Below are positions 1-6,279 of a DNA stretch of 9,996 bases, piece by piece. The translations under genes and the position numbers were made by a program. Each line of letters opens with the position of its first letter. Within the stretch, counting starts at the first letter, position 1. This DNA comes from an uncultured Collinsella sp. (GTDB lineage: Bacteria; Actinomycetota; Coriobacteriia; Coriobacteriales; Coriobacteriaceae): the NCBI GenBank assembly GCA_900553345.1, contig USDE01000035.1, positions 1 to 9,996 of the forward strand, read 5' to 3'. Under the pieces are notes generated by a model. It worked only from the letters and a program-made list of their open reading frames with translations. It was not told where the DNA came from and ran no database searches.

Positions 1-2701
1 CCTCGGCCTTGGCGTCCTCGATAGTCTTCTTGAGCGAGGCCGAGTCCGCCTCCTCGAGCGAAGCCTGGTCACGCAGGCGCGCGGCCCAATCCGACGCGCG
101 CTCCAGCAGGGCCGAATAGCGCTCGTGCATGGGGTCGACGCGCAGGCGCAGCAACTCGAGCGAGCGCGAGGCCTGGCGTGTTCCGCGGATACGGCGGTCG
201 ATGCCCTCCAGGCGATGCTCCAGGTCGGGCACACGGCCCTTCAGCGAACGCAGGCGCTCGCTCGTCTGAGCCAGGCGGACCTTGGCATCGGCGAGCTTGC
301 CGGCTGCCTCGGAATCGTCACGGCGCACGCGATCGAGCTCGTCGTTGGCTTCGGCAATCTGGAGACCCAGGTCGCTTGCCTGCGCACGGGCCTCGTCGCG
401 CGAACGGGTGAGCTCGTCAACGCGTGGACGCGCAGCGCGAACGGCCTCGGCGGCCTTCTCGCGGCGCTTGGAGATGCGCACGCGCTCGACCTCGGCATTG
501 TTGGCACTCTGCTCCAAGCGGCCGATCTCGGAAAGCAGCGAGCGGCGCTCGCCCTCAAGACGGGCAATCTCGCCGGCGGCATCGCCCTCGGCGGCACGCG
601 CCTCCTCGAGGGCCGCATTGGCCTCGACGACCTGATCCGACACATGTTCAAACACGGCAGCCAGATCGGGCTCCAGGCCCTCTAACTCGCGAATGCGACG
701 CTTGCGCTCCAGAGCACCCGAAGCCTCGCCGGCATCGAGCCCCACGCGCACCAGGCCGCCACAGCTCACGCGGGCGCCATCGGGAGTCACATAGGTCACG
801 CCGTCAACGACTGGTGCCGTCAGCGCGGCAGACAAGTCATCGACCACGTAATAGCCGCCGAGCAGGGCCTCGACAACCGGGCCATACCCGGCGCGCACGG
901 ACAGGCGATCGACCAGACGAGAACCGGCAGCACCCTTAGCAGCAGCAGAGCTGCTCACACTGCTCGCCACCAGCAGTGCCTCGCCCGAGGCCTTCTTTTG
1001 GTCCAGAGCCGCACGACCGGCACGCTCAAGCGTGGCGGCGTCATCAAACAGCAGGGCATCGATATCGCCGGCAAGCAGCTGCTCGACCAGGCCCTCGAGC
1101 TCACGAGGAGCCTCGAGCACGTCGCCCAGACGACCCGAGACATCATCGCCCATCGCGCCCATCAGACGGCTCACCAGCGGCGAGCTGTCGGCCATGCGGG
1201 CATCAAGCTTCTTTTGGCTGGCAAGTTCCGAGCGAACCTCGGACAGCTTGTTGCGCGCCTCACTCTCACGATTACGCAAGTCCTTCAACGCCGCACGGGC
1301 GACCTCGCTAGCCTCGCGCGCATCGACCTGGGCTTGGCGAGCCTGATCGAGCGCGCCTTCGAGCTCCTCAGCACGGTTGCGGCGGCTATCAAGCGATGCC
1401 GTGACCTCCTCGAGCTGTTCGTCGATCTGCTCCAGGCGCGAGGCGTACATGTTGTCCTCGACCTCGGCGTTGCTCAGCGAGTCCTTCACCTTGGCGAGCT
1501 CGAGCGCGGCGTTATCGGCCACACGCTGCACATCGCGCTGCTCGCGCGTGAGCTGCGAAATCTGATTGTCGAGCGCCACGCGACGCTCGTGGAGCTGGGC
1601 GGCGGCAGGACCGGCGGCATCAACGTCGTCCTGGGCCTGCATGTGCGCACCGGTCACTTCCTCAAGCTGGGCACGCGCATCCTCGAGCTCCTCGACAACG
1701 CGACGACGCTGATGCTCAGAGCTCGAGATCTGGCCGCGCATGTCGGACAGGCGCGACACCATGTTGTGGCCCTTTTCCTCGAGTAGGCGCATGTCGGAGT
1801 TGATGCGGCCGACCACGTCTTGCATATGACGGCGCTGCTCGCCCAGATCACCCACAAACAGGCCCTTTTCCTCGAGCATGACCTGGAGCTTCTCGAGCTC
1901 GCGCTCCTTTTCGCCCAAGCGGTATTGCGCAAGCTCAAGCTCGGCAGCGCCCTCCTTGGAGCGGCTCTCCAGGTCGTTCCACTGCGACTGCAGCGAACGA
2001 AGCTCGTCGACGGCCAGCATCTGCGTAAGCTCGTTCGCACGCGAGGACAGCTCTTTGTACTTGCGCGCGCGATCGACCTGACGCTCCAGCGGCCGCAGCT
2101 GGCGGGCGATCTCCTTATTGATGTCGCGGGCACGGGTCAGGTGCTCGTCCATCGATTTAATCTTTTTGAGCGCACGCTCCTTGCGGCGCTTGTGCTTGGA
2201 GATGCCGGCAGCCTCCTCGATCAGGGCGCGGCGCTCCTCGGGGCGGCTCTGCAAAATGGCGTCGAGCTTGCCCTGGCTGATGATGGAATGTGTATCCTTG
2301 CCCAGGCCCGAATCGTGCAGGATGTCCTGAATGTCCATCAGGCGGCACGGGCTCGAGTTGATGAGGTACTCGCTTTCGCCCGAGCGGTACATGCGACGGG
2401 TAATGGCGACCTCGTCAAAGTCGACGGGCAGCATATGGTCCGAGTTATCGAGCACCAGCGTAACCTCGGCAACACCCACCGGCTTGCGCGCCGACGAGCC
2501 CGAGAAGATGACATCCTCCATGGCCTGACCGCGCAGCTGCTTGGCGCTCTGCTCGCCCAGGACCCACAGAATCGAGTCGGAGATGTTCGATTTTCCCGAG
2601 CCGTTGGGACCGACGATGACGGTCAGGCCCGGCTCAAATGACATATGGGCGCGGTCGGCAAACGACTTGAACCCTTTGAGCGTGAGGGACTTGAGATACA
2701 C
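1..2701 (-). CDS. smc: Chromosome segregation protein SMC (3' end outside window)
   Basis: 900 codons are present, running off the left edge. SMC dimerises through its hinge and, with ScpA and ScpB, forms a ring that organises and separates chromosomes. The start is GTG at 2701, 10 bases after the rnc stop, with GAGGAA just upstream. The first residues, read as MYLKSLTLKGFKSFADR, line up with the start of other SMC proteins. Walker A is GPNGSGKSN (31-39), and the Q-loop region LGEQSAKQLRG is at 48-58. RSGESEYLIN and IISQGKLDAIL complete the N-terminal head. A heptad-rich coiled coil runs from about 170 to 500, the hinge spans about 502-660 (LMGAMGDDVSGRLGDVLEAP to CGGLVRVG), and the returning coil follows. 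HERYSALLER near residue 865 marks the approach to the C-terminal head. The ABC signature and Walker B motifs lie outside. No frameshift is seen. Confidence 0.97.
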   Translation of the reverse strand, partial: MYLKSLTLKGFKSFADRAHMSFEPGLTVIVGPNGSGKSNISDSILWVLGEQSAKQLRGQAMEDVIFSGSSARKPVGVAEVTLVLDNSDHMLPVDFDEVAITRRMYRSGESEYLINSSPCRLMDIQDILHDSGLGKDTHSIISQGKLDAILQSRPEERRALIEEAAGISKHKRRKERALKKIKSMDEHLTRARDINKEIARQLRPLERQVDRARKYKELSSRANELTQMLAVDELRSLQSQWNDLESRSKEGAAELELAQYRLGEKERELEKLQVMLEEKGLFVGDLGEQRRHMQDVVGRINSDMRLLEEKGHNMVSRLSDMRGQISSSEHQRRRVVEELEDARAQLEEVTGAHMQAQDDVDAAGPAAAQLHERRVALDNQISQLTREQRDVQRVADNAALELAKVKDSLSNAEVEDNMYASRLEQIDEQLEEVTASLDSRRNRAEELEGALDQARQAQVDAREASEVARAALKDLRNRESEARNKLSEVRSELASQKKLDARMADSSPLVSRLMGAMGDDVSGRLGDVLEAPRELEGLVEQLLAGDIDALLFDDAATLERAGRAALDQKKASGEALLVASSVSSSAAAKGAAGSRLVDRLSVRAGYGPVVEALLGGYYVVDDLSAALTAPVVDGVTYVTPDGARVSCGGLVRVGLDAGEASGALERKRRIRELEGLEPDLAAVFEHVSDQVVEANAALEEARAAEGDAAGEIARLEGERRSLLSEIGRLEQSANNAEVERVRISKRREKAAEAVRAARPRVDELTRSRDEARAQASDLGLQIAEANDELDRVRRDDSEAAGKLADAKVRLAQTSERLRSLKGRVPDLEHRLEGIDRRIRGTRQASRSLELLRLRVDPMHERYSALLERASDWAARLRDQASLEEADSASLKKTIEDAKAE

Positions 2702-2711
2702 GGTTCCTCGC

Positions 2712-3437
2712 TTAAACAGGCTTCTTGTTGAGAATCACGCCGTTGGTGGTGTAGCCCATGCGGTCGAGTGCCTCGAGTGCAGCGGCTCCCTCGGCCTCCT
2801 TCTTGGAGGAACCGGTGCCGCGGCCCTGGCGAATACCGTCAATGAGCACCACGGCGGTAAAGGTGGGCGCATGCGCGGGGCCCTCGGAGCCGACCAGCTT
2901 ATACGCGGGAGGCTCGTGGCCGTCTGCCTGCACGCACTCCTGCAAGAACGACTTGGGGTTCGCGGGGTGCTCGGCACGCTCGGTGGCCAGGTGCGGCTTA
3001 AGCGTACGGTGGATAAACTCCGCCGCAGCATCCCAACCGGCATCCAGATACAGCGCGCCCACGAGCGACTCGTAGACGTTCTCGAGCGCCGAGTGCAGGC
3101 CGCGGGCGCCGGTACCGGTCTCGGAGGCGCCAAAGATGATGATGTCGTCGATACCCAGCTCGTGCGACACCTCGGACAGCGTGGCGCCCGAGACAAGGGA
3201 GACCTTCAGACGCGTGAGCTTGCCCTCGTCAAACTCCGGATAGGACTCAAAGAGCGAACGGGCCACGACGGCACCCAAAATGGAATCGCCCAAAAACTCA
3301 AGGCGCTCATAGCTGGCAGAGACCGGCTGACCTTCGACGGCCGAGGGATGCGTGAGCGCCGCGCGCAGCAGCACCTTATTATTGAACTCATGGCCCAGGA
3401 TCTCCTGGGCGCGCGTGAGTCGTTCAGACAAAGCCAA
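2712..3437 (-). CDS. rnc: Ribonuclease III
   Basis: This 241-residue protein is a double-strand-specific endoribonuclease that processes rRNA precursors and some mRNAs. The catalytic domain carries the signature ERLEFLGDS (44-52), with Glu47 and Asp51 as metal ligands, and ENVYESLVGALYLD (119-132), with Glu123 as the catalytic Glu. Asn120 stands where E. coli has the metal ligand Asp114. The double-stranded RNA binding domain runs from about 161 to 229, with NPKSFLQE, GSEGPAHAPTF and the basic GTGSSKKEAEGAAA. Translation starts at TTG (3437), forced by the in-frame acpP stop two codons earlier and supported by AAGGAGG 8 bases upstream. The frame contains no further Met until residue 227. The smc start follows 10 bases after the stop. 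Confidence 0.96.
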   Translation of the reverse strand: MALSERLTRAQEILGHEFNNKVLLRAALTHPSAVEGQPVSASYERLEFLGDSILGAVVARSLFESYPEFDEGKLTRLKVSLVSGATLSEVSHELGIDDIIIFGASETGTGARGLHSALENVYESLVGALYLDAGWDAAAEFIHRTLKPHLATERAEHPANPKSFLQECVQADGHEPPAYKLVGSEGPAHAPTFTAVVLIDGIRQGRGTGSSKKEAEGAAALEALDRMGYTTNGVILNKKPV

Positions 3438-3440
3438 GAC

Positions 3441-3683
3441 TTAGGCCTCCTTGGCGTTTTCGATCGCGTCGACGGCGTCGGCGACAGAGTTGAGCGACAG
3501 CAGGGTCTCGTCATCGATTTCGAGGTCGAACTCGTCCTCGATGGCCGTCACCAGCTGCAGACGCTCGAGCGAATCGGCATCGAGATCGTCAAAAGTGGTC
3601 TCGTCGCTAATGTCGGCGACATCGACACCCAGCACGTCAGCGGCGACTTCGGCGATCTTATCGAAGATTTCGGAGCGGTCCAT
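3441..3683 (-). CDS. acpP: Acyl carrier protein AcpP
   Basis: This 80-residue, strongly acidic protein is a normal ACP in length. It carries growing acyl chains for fatty acid synthesis and donates them to PlsX. The 4'-phosphopantetheine attachment site is Ser38 in DLDADSLERL (33-42); the DxDSL form rather than GADSL recalls mycobacterial AcpM-type proteins. VTAIEDEFDLEI (45-56) is helix III, which contacts partner enzymes. The ATG at 3683 follows AGAGGAA at a spacing of about 5. Its final Lys-Glu codons form the AAGGAGG ribosome site for rnc, and only three bases separate its TAA from the rnc start. The acpP-rnc-smc order is widely conserved. Confidence 0.97.
   Translation of the reverse strand: MDRSEIFDKIAEVAADVLGVDVADISDETTFDDLDADSLERLQLVTAIEDEFDLEIDDETLLSLNSVADAVDAIENAKEA
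3446..3452 (-). promoter_or_regulatory. Ribosome binding site of rnc, inside acpP
   Basis: AAGGAGG encodes the Lys-Glu of the AcpP C-terminus and lies 8 bases before the TTG at 3437. It fixes the TTG as the rnc start, since the acpP stop is in the same frame just upstream and no ATG or GTG lies nearby. Confidence 0.85.
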
Positions 3684-3754
3684 AGCGCTTCCTCTCGTAT
3701 TGCGTGAACATCAACGCGCTGGCGCCGCAAGTGCAGCACCAAGACACGGTTTTG

Positions 3755-3760
3755 ATTCTA
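3755..3760 (-). promoter_or_regulatory. Candidate -10 box for acpP-rnc-smc
   Basis: TAGAAT (one mismatch to TATAAT) sits in the 124-base gap between plsX and acpP (3684-3807), the longest non-coding stretch in the window. Transcription would begin near 3748, leaving a leader of about 65 bases. No TTGACA-like hexamer is seen at 16-19 bases upstream, which is common in G+C-rich promoters. I see no terminator in this gap; AGCG/CGCT near 3792-3807 is only 4 base pairs and lacks a T-run. Confidence 0.4.
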
Positions 3761-3807
3761 CCCCACGACACAGGCCGCGAGGCACATAACAGCGCTCTAA
3801 CTCGCTC

Positions 3808-4827
3808 CTACAAAACGATGCCATCCATAGAGTTGGCGACGTTCTCGACAAGCCCGGCGCGCACGGCCTGAGCCGCGGCAAGCGTACCGTTCTTGACGGC
3901 CTCGACCGACGTGGCACCGTGGCCGATCAACACGACGCCGCGCAGGCCCAGCAGGATCGCGCCGCCCTTGGCGTCGCCCGAGAGCTTTGCCTTGATCTCA
4001 CGCATCTGCTTTTTGATGAGCAGCGCGGCGATCTTGGTACCGAGCGAAGCCATAAAGGCACCCTTGAGCTCTTGAAGCAAAAACTTGGCGGCGCCCTCGG
4101 TCGCCTTGAGCGCGATGTTGCCCGACATGCCATCGGCAACGACGACGTCAAAGTTACCCGAGGTCAGGTCGGTGCCCTCGCAATTGCCCACAAAGCCGGG
4201 AACGGCGGCCTTCATGGCAGGGAAGCACGCCTTGGTAAAGTTGGAGCCCTTCTCGTCCTCGGTGCCGTTGGCAAGCAGACCCACGCGAGGATGCTCGATG
4301 CCCAAAACCACGCGAGCATAGGCAGCACCCATCTGGGCAAAACGCACCATGTCGTCGACCTCGACATCGGGGTTGGCGCCCATGTCGCACAGCACCGTCA
4401 GGCCGCCGGCGCGATTAGGCAGTGCGTTGGTCAGGCACGGACGGACCGGCTGCTTCTTGCCCTCTGCCAAATACCTAAACGGCGTGACGTAGGCCGTGGC
4501 GGCAGCGGTCATGGCACCGGTCGAGCCGGCCGAGAAAAACGCGTCCGCATTGCCCTTCTTAATGGCACGGCACGCAAGCACAATCGAGGACTTGCGCTTG
4601 GTCATCACAGCGCGGATGGGATCGTCCTCCATGCTGATGACGTCGGGGGCCTCCAAGGCCTCCACGCGGGCATGCGCTGCGGCAAAGGGGTTGACGATTT
4701 CGGCGGGACCGACGGCCAAGACCTCGATCTCAGGATCTGCCGTAAGCGCAGCCTCGATACCATCGAGGACAACCTGGGGCTTCTCGTCTCCGCCCACAAC
4801 GTCTACACAAACGCGAACGTTACTCAT
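3808..4827 (-). CDS. plsX: Phosphate acyltransferase PlsX
   Basis: This 339-residue protein has full PlsX length. PlsX is a peripheral enzyme that converts acyl-ACP and phosphate to acyl-phosphate, the donor used by PlsY to start phospholipid synthesis. The N-terminal motif VDVVGGDEKP (8-17) replaces the more usual VDAMGGD. Later signatures include SAGSTGAM, CDMGANPDVE, LLANGTEDEKGS, DGMSGNIALKATEG and, near the C-terminus, GGAILLGLRGVVLIGHG. The family call is secure. The start has a good Shine-Dalgarno at spacing 8. It follows rpmF, as in the E. coli yceD-rpmF-plsX cluster, but is followed by acpP with no fabH, fabD or fabG between. No fapR is present upstream, unlike Bacillus. The terminator-like hairpin in its leader suggests expression set by readthrough. 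Confidence 0.96.
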   Translation of the reverse strand: MSNVRVCVDVVGGDEKPQVVLDGIEAALTADPEIEVLAVGPAEIVNPFAAAHARVEALEAPDVISMEDDPIRAVMTKRKSSIVLACRAIKKGNADAFFSAGSTGAMTAAATAYVTPFRYLAEGKKQPVRPCLTNALPNRAGGLTVLCDMGANPDVEVDDMVRFAQMGAAYARVVLGIEHPRVGLLANGTEDEKGSNFTKACFPAMKAAVPGFVGNCEGTDLTSGNFDVVVADGMSGNIALKATEGAAKFLLQELKGAFMASLGTKIAALLIKKQMREIKAKLSGDAKGGAILLGLRGVVLIGHGATSVEAVKNGTLAAAQAVRAGLVENVANSMDGIVL

Positions 4828-4835
4828 TTCATATA

Positions 4836-4841
4836 CTCCTT
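4836..4841 (-). promoter_or_regulatory. Ribosome binding site of plsX
   Basis: AAGGAG lies 8 bases before the plsX ATG at 4827. A nearer ATG, only 3 bases after the site, would read Met-Lys-stop in another frame, so spacing decides for 4827. The site lies four bases after the T-run of the hairpin. Confidence 0.8.
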
Positions 4842-4845
4842 ATAC

Positions 4846-4873
4846 AAAAATGGCCGACTCATTGAGCCGGCCA
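4846..4873 (-). terminator. Intrinsic terminator or attenuator between rpmF and plsX
   Basis: On the minus strand, arms TGGCCGGCTC and GAGTCGGCCA flank the triloop AAT, giving 10 base pairs with one G-U wobble, followed at once by TTTTT. On the plus strand the wobble becomes an A-C mismatch and there is no downstream T-run, so the signal is directional. The plsX ribosome site begins only four bases after the T-run, leaving no space for another promoter. The element may end most rpmF transcripts while letting some polymerases through, or it may respond to a signal. Confidence 0.75.
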
Positions 4874-4906
4874 TTGTGGTTCCAGTTGGAACGGCATCGC
4901 ATCCAG

Positions 4907-4912
4907 AGTATA
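4907..4912 (-). promoter_or_regulatory. Possible -10 box upstream of the plsX leader hairpin
   Basis: TATACT, preceded by TG, differs from TATAAT at one position and starts a few bases after the rpmF stop. No convincing -35 hexamer lies 16-18 bases upstream. If used, the plsX transcript would begin near 4900 and carry the terminator hairpin in its leader. This rests on a single hexamer. Confidence 0.25.
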
Positions 4913-4915
4913 CAG

Positions 4916-5095
4916 TTACTCGGTAACGATAACCTCGCGGTCCTTGTAGAAACCGCAGCTGGGGCACACGTGATGCGGGAGCTTGACAGCGCCGCAACGG
5001 GGGCACGTGGACTGAGCCGCAGCCGAGATCTTCATGTTGGCGGAACGACGGGTATGGGTGCGAATACGACCCTGCTTTTGTTTAGGTACGGGCAT
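4916..5095 (-). CDS. rpmF: 50S ribosomal protein bL32 (zinc-ribbon form)
   Basis: This 59-residue protein begins MPVPKQKQGRIRTHTRRSAN, the standard bL32 N-terminus with a basic extension that reaches into the large subunit. Four cysteines form the zinc ribbon: CPRC (31-34) and CPSC (44-47). It is therefore the C+ paralogue type, which depends on zinc, rather than the C- type used under zinc limitation. The ATG at 5095 follows AAGGAAGG at a suitable distance. The 64 bases between yceD and this gene contain only weak hairpin potential (GTAG/CTAC). The yceD-rpmF-plsX order is an old bacterial arrangement. A terminator-like hairpin follows 42 bases after the stop codon, which may separate the heavy expression a ribosomal protein needs from that of plsX. 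Confidence 0.97.
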   Translation of the reverse strand: MPVPKQKQGRIRTHTRRSANMKISAAAQSTCPRCGAVKLPHHVCPSCGFYKDREVIVTE

Positions 5096-5159
5096 AGTGA
5101 CCTTCCTTATGAACTATCCAGTGTGGCGATTACGCGCAAGTAGCGATACTACCACAGTT

Positions 5160-5714
5160 TTACTCGTCAAGCTTGAGATTCTTCAATGCTGCAAATGGAT
5201 TTTCCGTGGCAGCGGCCCATTCGGCCTCCGCCTTGGCGGCGCAATCGCATTGCTCGACGTTGAGATTGATGCCGCAGGTGGGGCAAAGGCCGCGGCAATC
5301 GGGCTTGCACAGGACAACGAACGGCGTGTCCATGACGACCGCGTCGTTGATGGGCTCGCCCAGATCGACAATGCGATCCTCGCCCAGCAACTCGTAGCCG
5401 TCTTCGTAGGCCTCGGGGTCCTCGGGCTCGTTAAAGAGGTAGAACTCCTCGATCTCGCCTGCGATATCAAACGATGCGGGCTCCAGGCAGCGATCGCACT
5501 CGCCGGTGGCGTGAGCGCGGACCATGCCCGAAAGCAGAACACCGGTACCGGCGTTGGTAAAGACCACGTCGTAGGAAATGCCGTCCTGCAGCTGGTACTC
5601 CTTCTCGCCCACCGTGTAGGTGGCGACATCGACCTTGCCGGTCAGCGGATAAGAGTCTCCGGGAAACTCGAGCTGCTCGGAAAGATCGACGGTTACGCTC
5701 GGGAACTCAGCCAT
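5160..5714 (-). CDS. yceD: YceD family (DUF177) metal-binding-type protein
   Basis: This 184-residue protein belongs to DUF177/YceD, a family encoded directly upstream of rpmF in many bacteria and linked to 23S rRNA or large-subunit maturation. It has a CxxC in GECDRCLEP (71-79), a second Cys cluster CKPDCRGLCPTCGINLN (136-152), then CDC (156-158). This gives eight cysteines that could hold zinc. The family ending NPFAALKNLK (172-181) is present. The middle (85-115) is very acidic. The ATG at 5714 shares its A with the TAA of the preceding gene (TAATG) and has no recognisable Shine-Dalgarno, so reinitiation after the upstream stop is likely. A GTG two codons earlier is an alternative. The open frame reaches back to 5765, but that extension looks like the shadow of the neighbour. 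The family is certain; the molecular role is only inferred from other species. Confidence 0.92.
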   Translation of the reverse strand: MAEFPSVTVDLSEQLEFPGDSYPLTGKVDVATYTVGEKEYQLQDGISYDVVFTNAGTGVLLSGMVRAHATGECDRCLEPASFDIAGEIEEFYLFNEPEDPEAYEDGYELLGEDRIVDLGEPINDAVVMDTPFVVLCKPDCRGLCPTCGINLNVEQCDCAAKAEAEWAAATENPFAALKNLKLDE

Positions 5715-6211
5715 TACCACTGACCGTTCTGCTGGGCGGCGCCCTCGTTGAGCTGCTGACGGCAACGAGTGACGGTGCCGGTCAGACTCTTAAGGTTCTC
5801 CTCGAGGTGCGTAAAGACCTGCTCGGCGTAATCCTCGGCGGCATAACGCGTCTCGCGCTCGTACTGCTGGGCACGGTCGCGGATGTCGTCGGCCTGCTGC
5901 TGGGCTAAGCGGACGATCTCCTGCTCACCGGCAATGGTGAGCGCCTGCTGCTGAGCATCGGCAATGATGGAATCGGCCTGAGCGGCGGCGGAGGCCATAA
6001 GCTCCTCGCGCTCTTTGAGGATACGGCGGGACTTCTGCCACTCCTCGGGATAGCTCATGCGGATCTCATCGAGGATGTTAAAGAAGACGTCGGCGTCGAT
6101 AACCTTCATCTGGGCGTTCTTGCCGAACGGCGTCTTAGCCTCTTCGATGAGCCCCTCGAGCTCGTCGACAAGACTCACGATCCTGTCGCCAGGAAAATTC
6201 TCGCCCGGCAT
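5714..6211 (-). CDS. DivIVA-domain coiled-coil protein, SepIVA-like
   Basis: This 165-residue protein has no signal peptide or membrane segment. The N-terminal part (about 9-60) reads as a short globular or helical region with SLVDELEGLIEEA (13-25) and VFFNILDEIRMSYPEEW (42-58). Residues from about 60 to 145 are one long helix rich in Ala, Gln, Glu and Arg, typical of a coiled coil. The pattern resembles the small DivIVA-related protein Rv2927c/SepIVA of mycobacteria, which is needed for septation and polar growth and sits beside the yceD and rnc homologues, as here. The start at 6211 follows AAAGGAG at a spacing of 5; an in-frame ATG at 6226 would put that site inside the gene. The stop overlaps the yceD start by one base. 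It could equally be annotated as an 'ATP synthase F0 subunit B-like' coiled coil. The septation role is inference from family and position. Confidence 0.75.
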   Translation of the reverse strand: MPGENFPGDRIVSLVDELEGLIEEAKTPFGKNAQMKVIDADVFFNILDEIRMSYPEEWQKSRRILKEREELMASAAAQADSIIADAQQQALTIAGEQEIVRLAQQQADDIRDRAQQYERETRYAAEDYAEQVFTHLEENLKSLTGTVTRCRQQLNEGAAQQNGQW

Positions 6212-6279
6212 CCGGTCTCCTTTCATAGGTAACATATCATCGTGTTAGTTTACCACATGCCACCAGGCAATAAAAAACG

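Noticed and set aside
1..2000. Frequent CTCGAG and GCCTCGAGC strings suggesting dispersed repeats
   Set aside because: They encode Leu-Glu pairs in the SMC coiled coil at irregular spacing; codon bias explains them.
998..2641. Plus-strand open frames of 262 and 273 codons opposite smc
   Set aside because: They are shadows of the SMC coiled coil; Leu/Ala/Glu-rich helix codons read open on the other strand.
2541..3707. Long plus-strand open frame of 388 codons opposite smc, rnc and acpP
   Set aside because: It spans three certain minus-strand genes and their gaps, has no family motif, and arises from G+C-rich codon use.
3919..4926. Plus-strand open frame of 335 codons opposite plsX and the rpmF 3' end
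   Set aside because: It is antisense to conserved PlsX motifs and runs through the terminator, with no family resemblance.
5120..5172. TTGACG at the yceD 3' end as a -35 for rpmF
   Set aside because: It encodes Leu-Asp-Glu, and the hexamers 16-18 bases downstream match TATAAT poorly.
6212..6260. Extended -10-like TGATATGTT before the SepIVA-like gene
   Set aside because: Only four of six bases match, no -35 is seen, and the leader would be about 15 bases; chance is likely.
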